Shown: positions 26,160 to 35,308 of the stretch, piece by piece
How positions within the stretch are numbered: the first letter of the stretch is position 1
Layout: each line of letters opens with the position of its first letter
NCBI RefSeq assembly: GCF_003710255.1
Contig: NZ_RHIB01000004.1
Coordinates: forward strand, 62,001-126,000
Direction of reading: 5' to 3'
Length of the DNA: 64,000 nt
DNA from: Alteribacter keqinensis
Lineage (GTDB): Bacteria > Bacillota > Bacilli > Bacillales > Salisediminibacteriaceae
The notes under the pieces: model-generated
Databases searched by the model: none
Seen by the model: only the letters and a program-made list of their open reading frames with translations
Told to the model about the DNA's origin: nothing
Position numbers and translations under genes: made by a program

Positions 26160-27497
26160 ATGATGGTTGTACTGAAAACATGGTTACTCAAGCTTTTGAT
26201 CGTGGTTTATGTGGTTCATACGTTAGTGGTCGTCCCTTATGGAGAAGCGATTTTGGCTACGTTAACAGCGGTAGTTATCGTTTTGTTGCTCGGTCATTTA
26301 AGAGGGTTTTCAAGAGTGATCAGCTCTTTTATGCTCCTGACCGGCTTTTTAATCATCATGGCGACAGGAAACGTTGGACTGATAAAGAGCAGTCTTACGG
26401 TCAACCTTCCTTTGGTTGTGTTATTAGTGACGGTGCCGGTCATGGGCTTTCCTTTACGTTTAGGTAAGTATGATGAGCAACTGAGCAATTTTGTTAAAAA
26501 GCACGGCCGAAACAATAATCGATTGTTTTTTTCCATAACAAGCGTCTTTTTTCTCATTGGACCGGTGATTAATATGGGTTCGATCAAGCTGATGAACAAC
26601 TTGGTAGAGAAGCTTGCGTTAGCGAAGGGGCTTCTTGCAAGAAGCTACATGCAAGGGTTTACCTCTACTCTGTTATGGTCTCCTTTCTTCGCATCATTGC
26701 TGCTTGTTTTGAACTTGGTCGGTCTTTCCCTATACACCTATCTGCCTTTTGGTCTGGGAATTGCCGTTCTTCATATTCTCGTAGCGAACGTCTTGTATTC
26801 CAAGTTCGCAAAAGACACTGCTTTTTCTTCAGCGGGAGTCCAAACCGTGCGGATGAGACGGATCTATGAGCTGGTTATAGTATTTGTTCTATTCTTTTGC
26901 GCTGTTTTTCTGATTGACCGGTTACTCGGGATAAGCATGATCATCAGCGTCACGTTCGCAGCCGTATTGGTCGCGATCATTTGGAGTTTGTACTTGAGAG
27001 TGGAAAGAGAATTCATGAGCAATGTGAAAGAGTATAGCGGGAAGACGATTCTACTAAGTTCAAATGAAGTGGTTCTTTTTACGACAGCCGGCTTTTTCGG
27101 AGCGGTAATTGCCACAACAGAGGTAGGTGCGTTCATTAACCGGTTTGTTTTGTTAGTGAGTGAATCCTCCGTCTTGCTTCTTATTCTATCAATCATTCTG
27201 ATTACAGCGCTCTTGGCACTCGGGGGCGTGCACCAGATTGTGACCATTACAGCGTTGGCCACAACGGTCAGACCGTTGGAGGTTGGAGTGGATCCACTTA
27301 TTTTTGCTTTGACCCTCATGTCTGCTTGGTCAATCGCAACGATTCTTTCTCCTATTTCAGCAGCAAATGTGATCATCATGAACTTGATTAGACGGAGGTA
27401 TAAAGAGGTTGCGTTTACGTTTAACGGGGCATTTATTTTGGTGATGACCGGCATGTATACGATCTTTATTTACGTGGTTCATTTGTTTTTCACATAA
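26160..27497 (+). CDS. Multi-spanning membrane permease, likely anion/carboxylate transporter
   Basis: This protein of about 445 residues has roughly 11 to 12 hydrophobic membrane segments in two halves separated by a basic loop, in the style of the ion transporter/DASS-like superfamily. No exact family can be named with confidence. It sits between an acyl-CoA dehydrogenase and etfB in operon 2, which suggests import of a carboxylate substrate or export of a product. GAGGG lies 8 bases before ATG 26160; a TTG one codon upstream is possible. Downstream gap to etfB is 20 bases. Confidence 0.65.
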   Translation: MMVVLKTWLLKLLIVVYVVHTLVVVPYGEAILATLTAVVIVLLLGHLRGFSRVISSFMLLTGFLIIMATGNVGLIKSSLTVNLPLVVLLVTVPVMGFPLRLGKYDEQLSNFVKKHGRNNNRLFFSITSVFFLIGPVINMGSIKLMNNLVEKLALAKGLLARSYMQGFTSTLLWSPFFASLLLVLNLVGLSLYTYLPFGLGIAVLHILVANVLYSKFAKDTAFSSAGVQTVRMRRIYELVIVFVLFFCAVFLIDRLLGISMIISVTFAAVLVAIIWSLYLRVEREFMSNVKEYSGKTILLSSNEVVLFTTAGFFGAVIATTEVGAFINRFVLLVSESSVLLLILSIILITALLALGGVHQIVTITALATTVRPLEVGVDPLIFALTLMSAWSIATILSPISAANVIIMNLIRRRYKEVAFTFNGAFILVMTGMYTIFIYVVHLFFT

Positions 27498-27517
27498 CTT
27501 TTCTTGGAGGGGTAAAC

Positions 27518-28273
27518 ATGAATATTTTTGTACTAATGAAACGAACGTTCGATACAGAAGAACAAATCGTAGTGAGTGACGATAAAGTCGACGAGTCCGG
27601 AGCAGAATTTATCATCAATCCGTACGACGAATATGCGATTGAAGAAGCGATTTTACTTAAGGACGAGCATGGGGGAGACGTGACTGTTGTCACGGTAGGG
27701 GATGAAGAAGCGGAAAAAGAGCTACGTACAGCGTTAGCCATGGGGGCGGACAAAGGAGTGCTCATTGATCGAGAAGAAGTCGAGGAGCTGGATCAGGCGG
27801 GCATTGCCCTTATCTTATCTACCTATTTGTCCGAACAAGAATATGATCTGATCCTTTGCGGGAACGTGGCAGTCGATGGGGGAAGTGGTCAAGTGGGACC
27901 CAGAGTGGCGGAACGTTTAGGAATTGCACAAGTCACGACCGCCACGAAGATCACGATCGAGGAAAGAAAAGCAACGATTCGTCGAGATGTTGAAGGAGAT
28001 GAAGAAGAGGTCGAAGTGGAGCTTCCGGTTTTGGTTACAGCTCAGCAAGGGTTGAATGAACCTCGTTACCCGTCCCTTCCGGGAATTATGAAGGCGAAAA
28101 AGAAGCCTCTTGAGGTGGTTGACTTGGAGGACCTTGAGCTTGATGAAGATCACTTGGAATTGAAAACGAGGAATGTGGAAGTGTTCCTTCCACCTAAGAA
28201 AGAAGCCGGGGAAATGATTGACGGAGAGCCTGCTGAACAGGTGAAAAAGTTGATTTCGGCTTTGAAGATTTAA
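27518..28273 (+). CDS. etfB: Electron transfer flavoprotein beta subunit
   Basis: This 251-residue protein has EtfB hallmarks: VLMKRTFDTEEQIVV at the N-terminus, DEYAIEEAILLKDE, VVTVGDEEAEKELRTALAMGAD, and the signature VDGGSGQVGPRVAERLG near residue 115-131. It forms a heterodimer with EtfA and accepts electrons from acyl-CoA dehydrogenases. GGAGGGG precedes the ATG. Its position between dehydrogenase and lhgO shows it serves the cluster's own oxidations. Confidence 0.93.
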   Translation: MNIFVLMKRTFDTEEQIVVSDDKVDESGAEFIINPYDEYAIEEAILLKDEHGGDVTVVTVGDEEAEKELRTALAMGADKGVLIDREEVEELDQAGIALILSTYLSEQEYDLILCGNVAVDGGSGQVGPRVAERLGIAQVTTATKITIEERKATIRRDVEGDEEEVEVELPVLVTAQQGLNEPRYPSLPGIMKAKKKPLEVVDLEDLELDEDHLELKTRNVEVFLPPKKEAGEMIDGEPAEQVKKLISALKI

Positions 28274-28299
28274 TACAAAAAAGAAGTGGAGGAGATAAC

Positions 28300-29277
28300 A
28301 TGGGGAAAAAAGTAATTGTAATTGGAGAAATTCGTAACGGTGACGTGCGCGGGGTTTCGTTTGAAGCTGTATCAGCAGGAGTGGACGTAGCCAACGGGGG
28401 CGAGGTCGTTGCAGTCGTATTGGGAGAAGACGTGAATTCATTAGCCGAACCTTTTATTTCATATGGAGCTGATCGGGTGATTGCAGTGAACCACCCCGAA
28501 CTGAAATTATATACGACCGATGCGTATCAACAAGCGCTTTTACAAGTGATTGACGAAGAGAAGCCGGACGCGATCTTAATGGGACACACGTCCATTGGAA
28601 AAGACCTTTCGCCTCGTTTGGCTATGAAGCTTGGTTTAGGCCTCATATCCGATGCTGTGGCGGTGGAAGTGATGGGGGAAGAAGTGCTGTTTACTCGCCC
28701 GATCTATTCCGGTAAAGCATTTGAAAAAGAAAAGCATGTTGGCGGTAGCGTGTTTGCTACAATCCGTCCGAACAATATCGAGGCTAAAGAGCGCGATGAA
28801 GCCAGAACAGGGGCGGTTAAAACTATTGAGGTGGTGTTGAAGGACTTACGAACGGTGATTAAAGAAGTTGTACAAAAAGCAACGGCAGGGGTAGACTTAT
28901 CTGAAGCGAACGTCATTGTGGCAGGAGGTCGCGGTGTGAAAAATAAAGATGGGTTTCGTCCGTTACAAGAACTTGCAGACCATTTGGGAGGAGCGGTAGG
29001 TGCTTCTCGTGGAGCCTGTGATGCGGATTATTGCGATTACGCGTTGCAGATCGGTCAAACGGGAAAGGTCGTTACCCCCGATTTGTACTTTGCGGTCGGG
29101 ATTTCAGGAGCGATCCAACATTTAGCCGGGATGTCGAACGCGAAAACGATTGTGGCCATTAACAAAGATCCGGACGCACCGATTTTCGAAGTGGCCGACT
29201 ACGGAATCGTAGGCGACTTGTTCGAAATTGTGCCGCTATTGTTAGGCGAACTCAAGAAAGTGGAAGTCCGGTCGTAA
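28300..29277 (+). CDS. etfA: Electron transfer flavoprotein alpha subunit
   Basis: This 325-residue protein has the FAD-binding C-terminal half of Etf[64 protein letters not shown] and [22 protein letters not shown]. It accepts electrons with EtfB and passes them to the quinone pool. It lies 26 bases after etfB and 30 before lhgO, within one operon. Confidence 0.94.
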   Translation: MGKKVIVIGEIRNGDVRGVSFEAVSAGVDVANGGEVVAVVLGEDVNSLAEPFISYGADRVIAVNHPELKLYTTDAYQQALLQVIDEEKPDAILMGHTSIGKDLSPRLAMKLGLGLISDAVAVEVMGEEVLFTRPIYSGKAFEKEKHVGGSVFATIRPNNIEAKERDEARTGAVKTIEVVLKDLRTVIKEVVQKATAGVDLSEANVIVAGGRGVKNKDGFRPLQELADHLGGAVGASRGACDADYCDYALQIGQTGKVVTPDLYFAVGISGAIQHLAGMSNAKTIVAINKDPDAPIFEVADYGIVGDLFEIVPLLLGELKKVEVRS

Positions 29278-29307
29278 TCGAGTGAAAAGATAGGAAGAGG
29301 GATGCGT

Positions 29308-30525
29308 ATGTACGACTTTATCATCGTTGGAGGCGGCATTGTCGGACTATCGACGAGCATGGCACTTTACAAGAAGTACCCAACTGCAAAAGTATTGCTG
29401 ATCGAAAAAGAAAAAGAGCTGGCAACCCATCAAACGGGTCATAATAGCGGTGTAATTCATTCGGGCATATATTACAAGCCGGGAAGTTTCAAGGCTCGCT
29501 TTGCACGGGAAGGCAGTTTGTCCATGACAGCCTTTTGCCAAGAGCATGGCATTGAACACGACATTTGCGGCAAAGTTATCGTAGCAACGAAAAAAGAAGA
29601 GATGCCACGGCTTAAAGCCCTGTATCAACGAAGCGTTGAAAATCAATTGAACACAAGTATGATCGATAAAGGAGAGCTAAAAGAGATTGAACCTCATGTA
29701 AATGGAGTGGCTGCTATTCACGTACCTGGAGCCGGTATTGTCAATTACAAACAGGTGAGCCTGACATTTGCGAAAATTGCCCAGGAACAAGGTTGTGACA
29801 TTCTTCTCGACACGAAAGTAATGAAAATAAATGAAGGGAAAGACGCTGTAACCGTTGAAACTAATCGAGGGAGCTATCAATCTAATTACATCGTAAATTG
29901 TGCAGGTTTACAAAGTGATCGTGTTGCGAACCTTTCCGGATATGTGACCGATGTGAAGATTGTCCCGTTTAGGGGAGAGTATTATAAGCTCAAACCGGAA
30001 AAACGAACTCTCGTCAAGCATTTGATTTACCCAGTACCTAACCCGGACTTTCCCTTTTTAGGGGTTCACTTTACCCGAATGATCGGAGGAGAAGTGGAAG
30101 CAGGACCGAATGCGGTTTTGAGTTTTAAGCGAGAAGGGTATAAAAAAACAGACTTCTCCATAAGGGATCTCACGGAAGTACTTACGAATCGAGGCTTTTG
30201 GAAGCTTGCCGGCAAGTACATGGGTGAAGGCATGGGCGAAATGAAGAGATCCATAAGTAAATCAAGTTTTACGAAAAGCCTTCAACAGCTCATTCCCGAG
30301 ATTAAACCGGAAGACTTAATCAAAGCTCCGGCCGGTGTGCGAGCTCAAGCCTTAAAGGATGACGGTCAGTTAGTCGACGACTTCTATGTGATTAAAGGAA
30401 ACCGCACGATCCATGTATGTAACGCACCTTCACCTGCTGCGACAGCTTCGATTGAGATTGGTAAATCGATTGTAAACCAAATGAATGTTCATATTGAAAA
30501 AACGACAGCCGTCCTCACGCCTTGA
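29308..30525 (+). CDS. lhgO: L-2-hydroxyglutarate oxidase
   Basis: This protein of about 405 residues is an FAD-dependent oxidoreductase. It opens with the dinucleotide motif FIIVGGGIVGLST and continues with THQTGHNSGVIHSGIYYKPGSFKA, a stretch typical of LhgO/L2HGDH. It oxidises L-2-hydroxyglutarate to 2-oxoglutarate, giving electrons to the membrane quinone pool. The CsiD hydroxylase, which makes L-2-hydroxyglutarate from glutarate, is encoded 0.8 kb downstream, so the pair forms a glutarate route. ATG 29308 is preferred because GAAGAGGG ends too close to ATG 29302. Confidence 0.9.
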   Translation: MYDFIIVGGGIVGLSTSMALYKKYPTAKVLLIEKEKELATHQTGHNSGVIHSGIYYKPGSFKARFAREGSLSMTAFCQEHGIEHDICGKVIVATKKEEMPRLKALYQRSVENQLNTSMIDKGELKEIEPHVNGVAAIHVPGAGIVNYKQVSLTFAKIAQEQGCDILLDTKVMKINEGKDAVTVETNRGSYQSNYIVNCAGLQSDRVANLSGYVTDVKIVPFRGEYYKLKPEKRTLVKHLIYPVPNPDFPFLGVHFTRMIGGEVEAGPNAVLSFKREGYKKTDFSIRDLTEVLTNRGFWKLAGKYMGEGMGEMKRSISKSSFTKSLQQLIPEIKPEDLIKAPAGVRAQALKDDGQLVDDFYVIKGNRTIHVCNAPSPAATASIEIGKSIVNQMNVHIEKTTAVLTP

Positions 30526-30551
30526 GGTCGCAAAAGAAGGGATTGAAGCAG

Positions 30552-30872
30552 ATGACCAAGCCCAATATTGTTTTTATTGCAGGACATGCTCGCTTGCCAC
30601 AAGGTATGGCAGCCAAAAGCATTTTTGATACACTTACGATTACGGCTGAGGTTGAAACGACGTACGGAGTGATTTTGGAAGCTTCTTGTACGTTGGCTAC
30701 AGACCATGGGCGATCGTTTATCGGCCGGATCCTAAAAGGTGTGAGTTTAAAAGATGGCATTGACTCCTCAATTAAAGCGATCCAAACGTCGTACCAAGGA
30801 AAAGCGAATAATGCCTTAATAGCCGCACTAAAAGACCTTCATTTGCAATACGAGCAAATAAAATCAAGGTAA
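30552..30872 (+). CDS. DUF3870 family protein
   Basis: This small protein of about 106 residues matches the DUF3870 family, with conserved FIAGHARLPQGMAAKS at the start and VILEASCTLATDHGRSFIGRILKG centrally. The biochemical role is unknown. It is the last gene of operon 2, 26 bases after lhgO, so a role linked to acyl-CoA or hydroxyacid metabolism is plausible. GAAGGG lies 10 bases before ATG 30552; the frame is open to TTG 30522, which is not needed. Confidence 0.78.
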   Translation: MTKPNIVFIAGHARLPQGMAAKSIFDTLTITAEVETTYGVILEASCTLATDHGRSFIGRILKGVSLKDGIDSSIKAIQTSYQGKANNALIAALKDLHLQYEQIKSR

Positions 30873-30897
30873 TAATTCTAAATAATCTAACAATTTG

Positions 30898-30926
30898 TTG
30901 ACTTTACTCCCTTTTTTCATTACACT
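30898..30926 (+). promoter_or_regulatory. SigA promoter upstream of csiD
   Basis: TTGACT (30898-30903), a 17-base spacer and TACACT (30921-30926). It points towards csiD, but a terminator-like hairpin at 31062 lies between, so it may give a short transcript or an attenuated leader. Confidence 0.55.
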
Positions 30927-31061
30927 GTTAATAGATGAAACATTGCCGTTGGGAATTTGCCTTTCCAATCTCGCAATCATCCTCAATCTACGCTGAATTA
31001 AATAATAACGATAACTGTATCATTTACAATGACTCTATCCACAATAGAGCAGGAATGTAAA

Positions 31062-31111
31062 TATAGCCGGTTATATTATGAGTGTTTTCATAATATAGCT
31101 GGCTATTTTTG
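31062..31111 (+). terminator. Strong hairpin terminator in the csiD leader
   Basis: A long stem (about 18 bp, TAGCCGGTTATATTATGA with its complement, two wobbles) is followed by TTTTT. It ends transcription from operon 2 and possibly from the promoter at 30898. Confidence 0.75.
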
Positions 31112-31150
31112 TTTCGTTGTTTTCGCATAAAGGTTGTTTTAAACAAAGAT

Positions 31151-31275
31151 AATGGAGTGAAGGGCGGCGACTCCAGAGGGAATAGCATCCACTGAAGACC
31201 CCGCAGGGCGTTTTTCCCAAAGAGGCTGAAGTGATGCCTGCAGAAAGCGTCCGCCTGTAGCGCAATTATCCCTTG
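31151..31275. repeat. Dispersed Bacillaceae intergenic repeat
   Basis: This GC-richer stretch, with GGCGACTCC near 31167, GAAGACCCCGCAGGGCG near 31194 and AAGCGTCCGCCTG near 31245, resembles a family of intergenic repeats common in Bacillus genomes. Its arms are partly complementary, so it may fold. It lies in the 478-base gap between the DUF3870 gene and csiD. Confidence 0.55.
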
Positions 31276-31350
31276 TGAGAAAAACAATCGTTACGAGGAG
31301 AGCGTTTCATTTTAACTGTGGACAATCCAAATTTTCGAGGAGGATGAAAC

Positions 31351-32283
31351 ATGAGTGTTGTAAAAACAAACGAAGGCAAAGTAGTAGAAAAAACGGATTA
31401 TTTTGAGGTATCGGAGCACCCCCAAAGCAAAAGGCTATTCCACATTGATATTAATAAAGACGTCCTTGAGCAGTTTTTTAGAGAGGTAAAGGACGTATCG
31501 GTTCAGCAATTGGAGTACGTGCCATACATGCGCTTTATAATTGCCGACCAATTGAATACCCTTGCCGGAAGCAAATTAAAACAAGTACTCACTGATATCT
31601 TGTACGACCGGGAAACAGGAGGCTATACGATAGGAACGAAGAACCTCACTTCCGATCCGGACGATTACGTCAAGTTTTCTACGGCCATTACACACTTAAT
31701 CGGCGAGCCGAACTTCGACTCAATGTCGGGAAAATACTACGCAAGGTTTACGGTTCAACATGAAGACAATAGTGACTCTTATTTAAGGCAACCATACCGG
31801 CTTTTTACTCTTCATACAGATGGAACATTTGTAGATGAACCAACTGACTGGCTTTTGATGATGAAGATGAAGGAAGAAAATGCTGTAGGTGGGGAGTCGA
31901 GGCTTCTGCACCTGGACGATTGGGATGAGCTTGATACGTATTTAAATCACCCTCTCGCTACAAAAGAAATTACGTACAAAGCACCGTCCAGTAAAAATGT
32001 GAACAAAGAAGTGAATCGAACAACGTTTTTTAAACAAAACAACAAACCGTGCATTTGCTTTATTGATCAATTTGCTTATCCGAAGAGCGTTGAAGAAGCA
32101 AGTTACTTGAAGGGATTGTCCGAATCAATGGAAAATGATTCGGCGTTGATTGAGCTGAAGTTGCCGGTGGGAGATCTTGTGGTACTAAACAATGCTTTCT
32201 GGCTGCACGGAAGAGCTGCCTTTGAGAAAAATCCGGAGCTTAACCGTGAGCTCCTTCGTCAAAGAGGTAGTTTCTTAAGTTAA
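31351..32283 (+). CDS. csiD: Glutarate 2-hydroxylase CsiD
   Basis: This 310-residue Fe(II)/2-oxoglutarate dioxygenase matches CsiD (GlaH) along its length. Iron ligands are the His and Asp in LHTDGTF (about residues 155-157) and the distal His in WLHGRAAF (about residue 286). Arg residues follow for 2-oxoglutarate binding. The enzyme hydroxylates glutarate to L-2-hydroxyglutarate, consuming 2-oxoglutarate and O2 and releasing succinate and CO2; LhgO then regenerates 2-oxoglutarate. CGAGGAGGA precedes the ATG. Unlike its neighbours it has no -24/-12 promoter, so it is regulated separately from the sigma54 operons. Confidence 0.92.
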   Translation: MSVVKTNEGKVVEKTDYFEVSEHPQSKRLFHIDINKDVLEQFFREVKDVSVQQLEYVPYMRFIIADQLNTLAGSKLKQVLTDILYDRETGGYTIGTKNLTSDPDDYVKFSTAITHLIGEPNFDSMSGKYYARFTVQHEDNSDSYLRQPYRLFTLHTDGTFVDEPTDWLLMMKMKEENAVGGESRLLHLDDWDELDTYLNHPLATKEITYKAPSSKNVNKEVNRTTFFKQNNKPCICFIDQFAYPKSVEEASYLKGLSESMENDSALIELKLPVGDLVVLNNAFWLHGRAAFEKNPELNRELLRQRGSFLS

Positions 32284-32301
32284 TGAAGTTGTGACTTTGA
32301 C

Positions 32302-32385
32302 AAAGCAATGATGAGAGCCGCTACGAACGAAAGAACATTCGTCCTTTCACCAGTAGTGTGCCTGATCATTGCTTTTTCTTTTTAC
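32302..32385 (+). terminator. Terminator after csiD
   Basis: AAAGCAATGAT pairs with ATCATTGCTTT across a long internal part, followed by a T-rich tail (TTTTTCTTTTT). Confidence 0.7.
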
Positions 32386-32401
32386 CCCCACCAACTGTGC
32401 G

Positions 32402-32415
32402 ATTCAAAATTGAAT
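32402..32415. promoter_or_regulatory. Putative activator site 3, ATTCA-N4-TGAAT
   Basis: ATTCAAAATTGAAT is the third copy of the palindrome, here about 265 bases upstream of sigma54 promoter 3. The greater distance would need DNA looping. Confidence 0.6.
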
Positions 32416-32439
32416 TAAAAATCATCAATGAATTGTTAG

Positions 32440-32670
32440 ATAGGGTACGGGAGAGGAAACCCCATTCAACTTTGCATTAACGCGGAAAGTACCGAAAGTC
32501 GGTGCAAGAAAAAGTCCTCGTTGCAAGAACGTGGTCGTCACCGCCAAGAAAAGCCCGGGACTCGTAGGCTTTACTGTGATAAACAGCCATAAACCATGAG
32601 GTCATACCTGGTGATTTAGAGGTGTTAATGAAAGGCATATCAAAAAAACACCCCGAAATGTAAGCGTTTT
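32440..32670. other. Structured-looking intergenic region of unknown role
   Basis: Short complementary segments lie close together: GTACCG/CGGTGC near 32490, AGCC/GGCT around 32551-32573, and TCACC/GGTGA around 32537-32614. The stretch has no good open frame and no motif of a riboswitch I recognise. It lies between the csiD terminator and the third sigma54 promoter, so it would not be in the operon 3 mRNA. Confidence 0.3.
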
Positions 32671-32677
32671 ATCGTTT

Positions 32678-32694
32678 TGGCACAGTTCTTGCTT
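32678..32694 (+). promoter_or_regulatory. Sigma54 (-24/-12) promoter 3
   Basis: TTGGCACAGTTCTTGCT matches the consensus almost perfectly, with GG (32680-32681) and GC (32692-32693) separated by 10 bases. It drives operon 3, from the second acyl-CoA dehydrogenase to the TAXI binding protein. Confidence 0.88.
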
Positions 32695-32731
32695 ATATAT
32701 ACCGTATCAAAATAAAAGGAGCGTGTATCGC

Positions 32732-33883
32732 ATGGTAGCAACAGCAAGCGAAGTAAAACAAATGACAACAATGATTCGGAATTTTGTAGAAAAGGAAGTT
32801 GAGCCTTATGCCCAACAGATTGAAGATGAAGACCAAATTCCCGATCATTTAGTAGAAAAAGCGAAAGAGTTAGGATTATTCGGATTGAGCATTCCTGAAG
32901 AGTATGGCGGAATTGGATTAAATACCGTTGGAAAAGCCGGTGTTCTCGCCCAATTAGGGAGAACCCATAATGGTTATGTGTCTCTCATAAGTGCTCACAC
33001 AGGGATCGGGAGTACCGGTCTTGTAAAACTCGGATCGGAACAACTGAAGCAAAAGTACTTACCGGCAATGGCATCGGGGAACCTGATCGCAGCTTTCGCA
33101 CTTTCAGAGCCGGGAGCCGGATCGGATGCTACCAACTTGTCTACACGAGCAGAAAAAACAGGAGATAAATGGATTTTGAACGGGATGAAGCACTTCATCA
33201 CAAACGGACCGATCGCGGACGTCATTACCGTGTTTGCCGTCACGGATAAAGAAAAAGGAGCCAAAGGTGGCATTACCGCCTTCTTGGTAGAGAAAGATTT
33301 TCCCGGATTTTCAGTAGGGCCGAAAGATAAGAAAATGGGATTGAGAGGCTCTTATACATCACAAATCATTTTTGAAGACTGCGAAGTACCTGACGAGAAT
33401 GTAATCGGAGAAGTTGGCATGGGGTATGTGTCGGCATTAACGATTCTTGGAGAAGGACGGGTGGGACTGGCAGCAAGAGCCGTTGGATCCTCTGAAAAGT
33501 TAATTGAGCTATCAGCACAGTATGCGATGGAACGAAAGCAGTTCGGGAAACCGATCGCCGATAACCAAGGCATTCAGTGGATGCTTGCGGATATGGCAAC
33601 GGAAACGGAAGCGGCTAAACAACTTACAATGAATGCGGCGAGAATGATCGACGAAGGGAAAAAAGCGATTAAGGAGGCATCGATGGCGAAAATGTTCGCC
33701 TCTGAGGTTTTCAATAAAGTAGCTGATCAAGCAGTACAGATTCATGGGGGAATCGGATATATTGCTGAATACCCGGTAGAACGCTTTTACCGTGATGCGA
33801 GAATCACAAAGATTTATGAAGGTACAAATGAAATTCAACGAATCATTGTGGCCAAACACATCCTTAGCGAAGTAGCGCGATAA
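32732..33883 (+). CDS. Acyl-CoA dehydrogenase (operon 3)
   Basis: This protein of about 383 residues is a close relative of the dehydrogenase at 24962, with ALSEPGAGSDATNL, QIHGGIGYIAEYP and IYEGTNEIQR carrying the catalytic Glu. It oxidises an acyl-CoA and feeds ETF. ATG 32732 is chosen because AAAGGAG lies 9 bases upstream; a GTG at 32723 is too close. Two paralogues in separately driven operons may split chain lengths or substrates. Confidence 0.9.
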   Translation: MVATASEVKQMTTMIRNFVEKEVEPYAQQIEDEDQIPDHLVEKAKELGLFGLSIPEEYGGIGLNTVGKAGVLAQLGRTHNGYVSLISAHTGIGSTGLVKLGSEQLKQKYLPAMASGNLIAAFALSEPGAGSDATNLSTRAEKTGDKWILNGMKHFITNGPIADVITVFAVTDKEKGAKGGITAFLVEKDFPGFSVGPKDKKMGLRGSYTSQIIFEDCEVPDENVIGEVGMGYVSALTILGEGRVGLAARAVGSSEKLIELSAQYAMERKQFGKPIADNQGIQWMLADMATETEAAKQLTMNAARMIDEGKKAIKEASMAKMFASEVFNKVADQAVQIHGGIGYIAEYPVERFYRDARITKIYEGTNEIQRIIVAKHILSEVAR

Positions 33884-33902
33884 TGAAAAAGGAGGGGATT
33901 GT

Positions 33903-34769
33903 ATGAACGTAGATCAAATCAAAACCATCAGTGTGATCGGCTCTGGCGCGATGGGGTCTCAAATCGCCATGGTATCAGCATTGGCAGGTTACAGTGTAAC
34001 CCTGCAAGATATTCAAGAAGAGAGCGTAGTCAAAGCGGAACAATCATTACGAGACCGATTAGGTAAACGAGTGGATAAAGGGAAGATGTCAAAAGAGGAA
34101 TTAGACGAAGCCTTTTCAAACATGACGTTTACGACTTCTTTGGAGGAAGCGGTCCGAGATGCGGATTTTGTGATTGAAGCCATTGTAGAAAATTTGGAGA
34201 TTAAGCGGACTCTCTTTGAAGATCTCGATCAACTTGCTCCGAAACATGCGATTTTGTCTACGAACAGTTCAACGATCGTCAGCTCTAAGGTGGCCGATGC
34301 GACGAACAGACCAGGTAAAGTGTGCAACTTTCACTTCTTTAACCCGGCATTGGTGATGGAGATGGTCGAAGTCGTACAAGGACCGCACACTTCTAATGAA
34401 ACGGCAGAAGTGGCGATGGAGCTGGCAAGAAGGTTAAACAAAACACCAATTCTGTTGAAAAAAGAGATTTCTGGTTTTGTAGCCAATCGGATATTAGCAA
34501 AGTTAATGAACGAAGCCTTATACCTTTATGAAAACGAAATTGCTACGGCAGAAGAGATTGACCTTGCTTGTACAAAAGCGTTAAATCACCCGATCGGACC
34601 GTTTGCTTTAATCGATCTTACAGGTCTTGACGTTCATTACAATATAAGACAGTATCGTTACGAGGAAACAGGCAACGAAGAAGATAAGCCTTCCCCGGTA
34701 ATTGTGGAAAAGGTAAAAAAAGGCGACCTTGGACGGAAGTCCGGAAAAGGGTTTTATTCCTATAGTTAG
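33903..34769 (+). CDS. 3-hydroxyacyl-CoA (3-hydroxybutyryl-CoA) dehydrogenase
   Basis: This 288-residue NAD-dependent enzyme has the N-terminal Rossmann motif VIGSGAMGSQIA, the DADFVIEAIVENLEIK segment, the catalytic His in CNFHFFNPALVMEMVEVV, and the C-terminal dimer domain ending in GRKSGKGFYSYS. The size and motifs match the 3-hydroxybutyryl-CoA dehydrogenase group. It oxidises (S)-3-hydroxyacyl-CoA to 3-oxoacyl-CoA, the step before the thiolase encoded two genes later. AAAGGAGGGG precedes the ATG. Confidence 0.93.
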   Translation: MNVDQIKTISVIGSGAMGSQIAMVSALAGYSVTLQDIQEESVVKAEQSLRDRLGKRVDKGKMSKEELDEAFSNMTFTTSLEEAVRDADFVIEAIVENLEIKRTLFEDLDQLAPKHAILSTNSSTIVSSKVADATNRPGKVCNFHFFNPALVMEMVEVVQGPHTSNETAEVAMELARRLNKTPILLKKEISGFVANRILAKLMNEALYLYENEIATAEEIDLACTKALNHPIGPFALIDLTGLDVHYNIRQYRYEETGNEEDKPSPVIVEKVKKGDLGRKSGKGFYSYS

Positions 34770-34796
34770 TCATTGAGAAGATAAGGAGTGAACAAG

Positions 34797-35198
34797 ATGC
34801 CGGGAACATCGGAATCATTGAAAGGGAGATTTGAAACGAGTCCGTTCTTTGCTCATTTAGGATTCGAAATTGAAACCTATGAAAAAGATAATGTAGTCTT
34901 AAAACTGCCGATTCAAAAGCATCTCATAAACACAAATGGTACCGTTCACGGAGGCGTCTACGCTACCATGCTCGATAACATTATGAGCATGGTTGTACGA
35001 AACGCCATCGATGAGGATATTGTGACAGTGAATATGAATATTCATTTTTTGGCCCCGATCAAAGCAGGGGAGCTGCTCGCAGAGGCAACGATTATTCAAC
35101 AAGGGTACCGTATTGTGACATGTGAAGGTGAGATCTATAGCAACAATAAAGTCGTAGCGAAAAGCTCGGGTACGTTTAAAGTGAAACGCTCTACATAG
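34797..35198 (+). CDS. PaaI-family hotdog thioesterase
   Basis: This protein of about 133 residues has the PaaI-type hotdog pattern: HLINTNGTVHGGVYATMLDNIMSM (with the HGG turn), then NMNIHFLAPIKAGELLAEATI. The family hydrolyses short or aromatic acyl-CoA thioesters. In this operon it may recycle CoA from stalled intermediates. AAGGAG lies 8 bases before ATG 34797. It sits between the hydroxyacyl-CoA dehydrogenase and thiolase genes. Confidence 0.83.
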   Translation: MPGTSESLKGRFETSPFFAHLGFEIETYEKDNVVLKLPIQKHLINTNGTVHGGVYATMLDNIMSMVVRNAIDEDIVTVNMNIHFLAPIKAGELLAEATIIQQGYRIVTCEGEIYSNNKVVAKSSGTFKVKRST

Positions 35199-35308
35199 GT
35201 GTATGTAGGTGAATGCTAAGAGCCTAAATGCCCGTGAGCTCTTCCGGAAAGCAGATGGGTGAGCCGGCGGCATCAAGCAATAGAAGGATAAAATATAGGG
35301 GTGAAAAC

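Noticed and set aside
32440-32670. Cobalamin or other known riboswitch
   Set aside because: The conserved B12-box and other known core motifs are absent, and the region precedes the promoter of the next operon.
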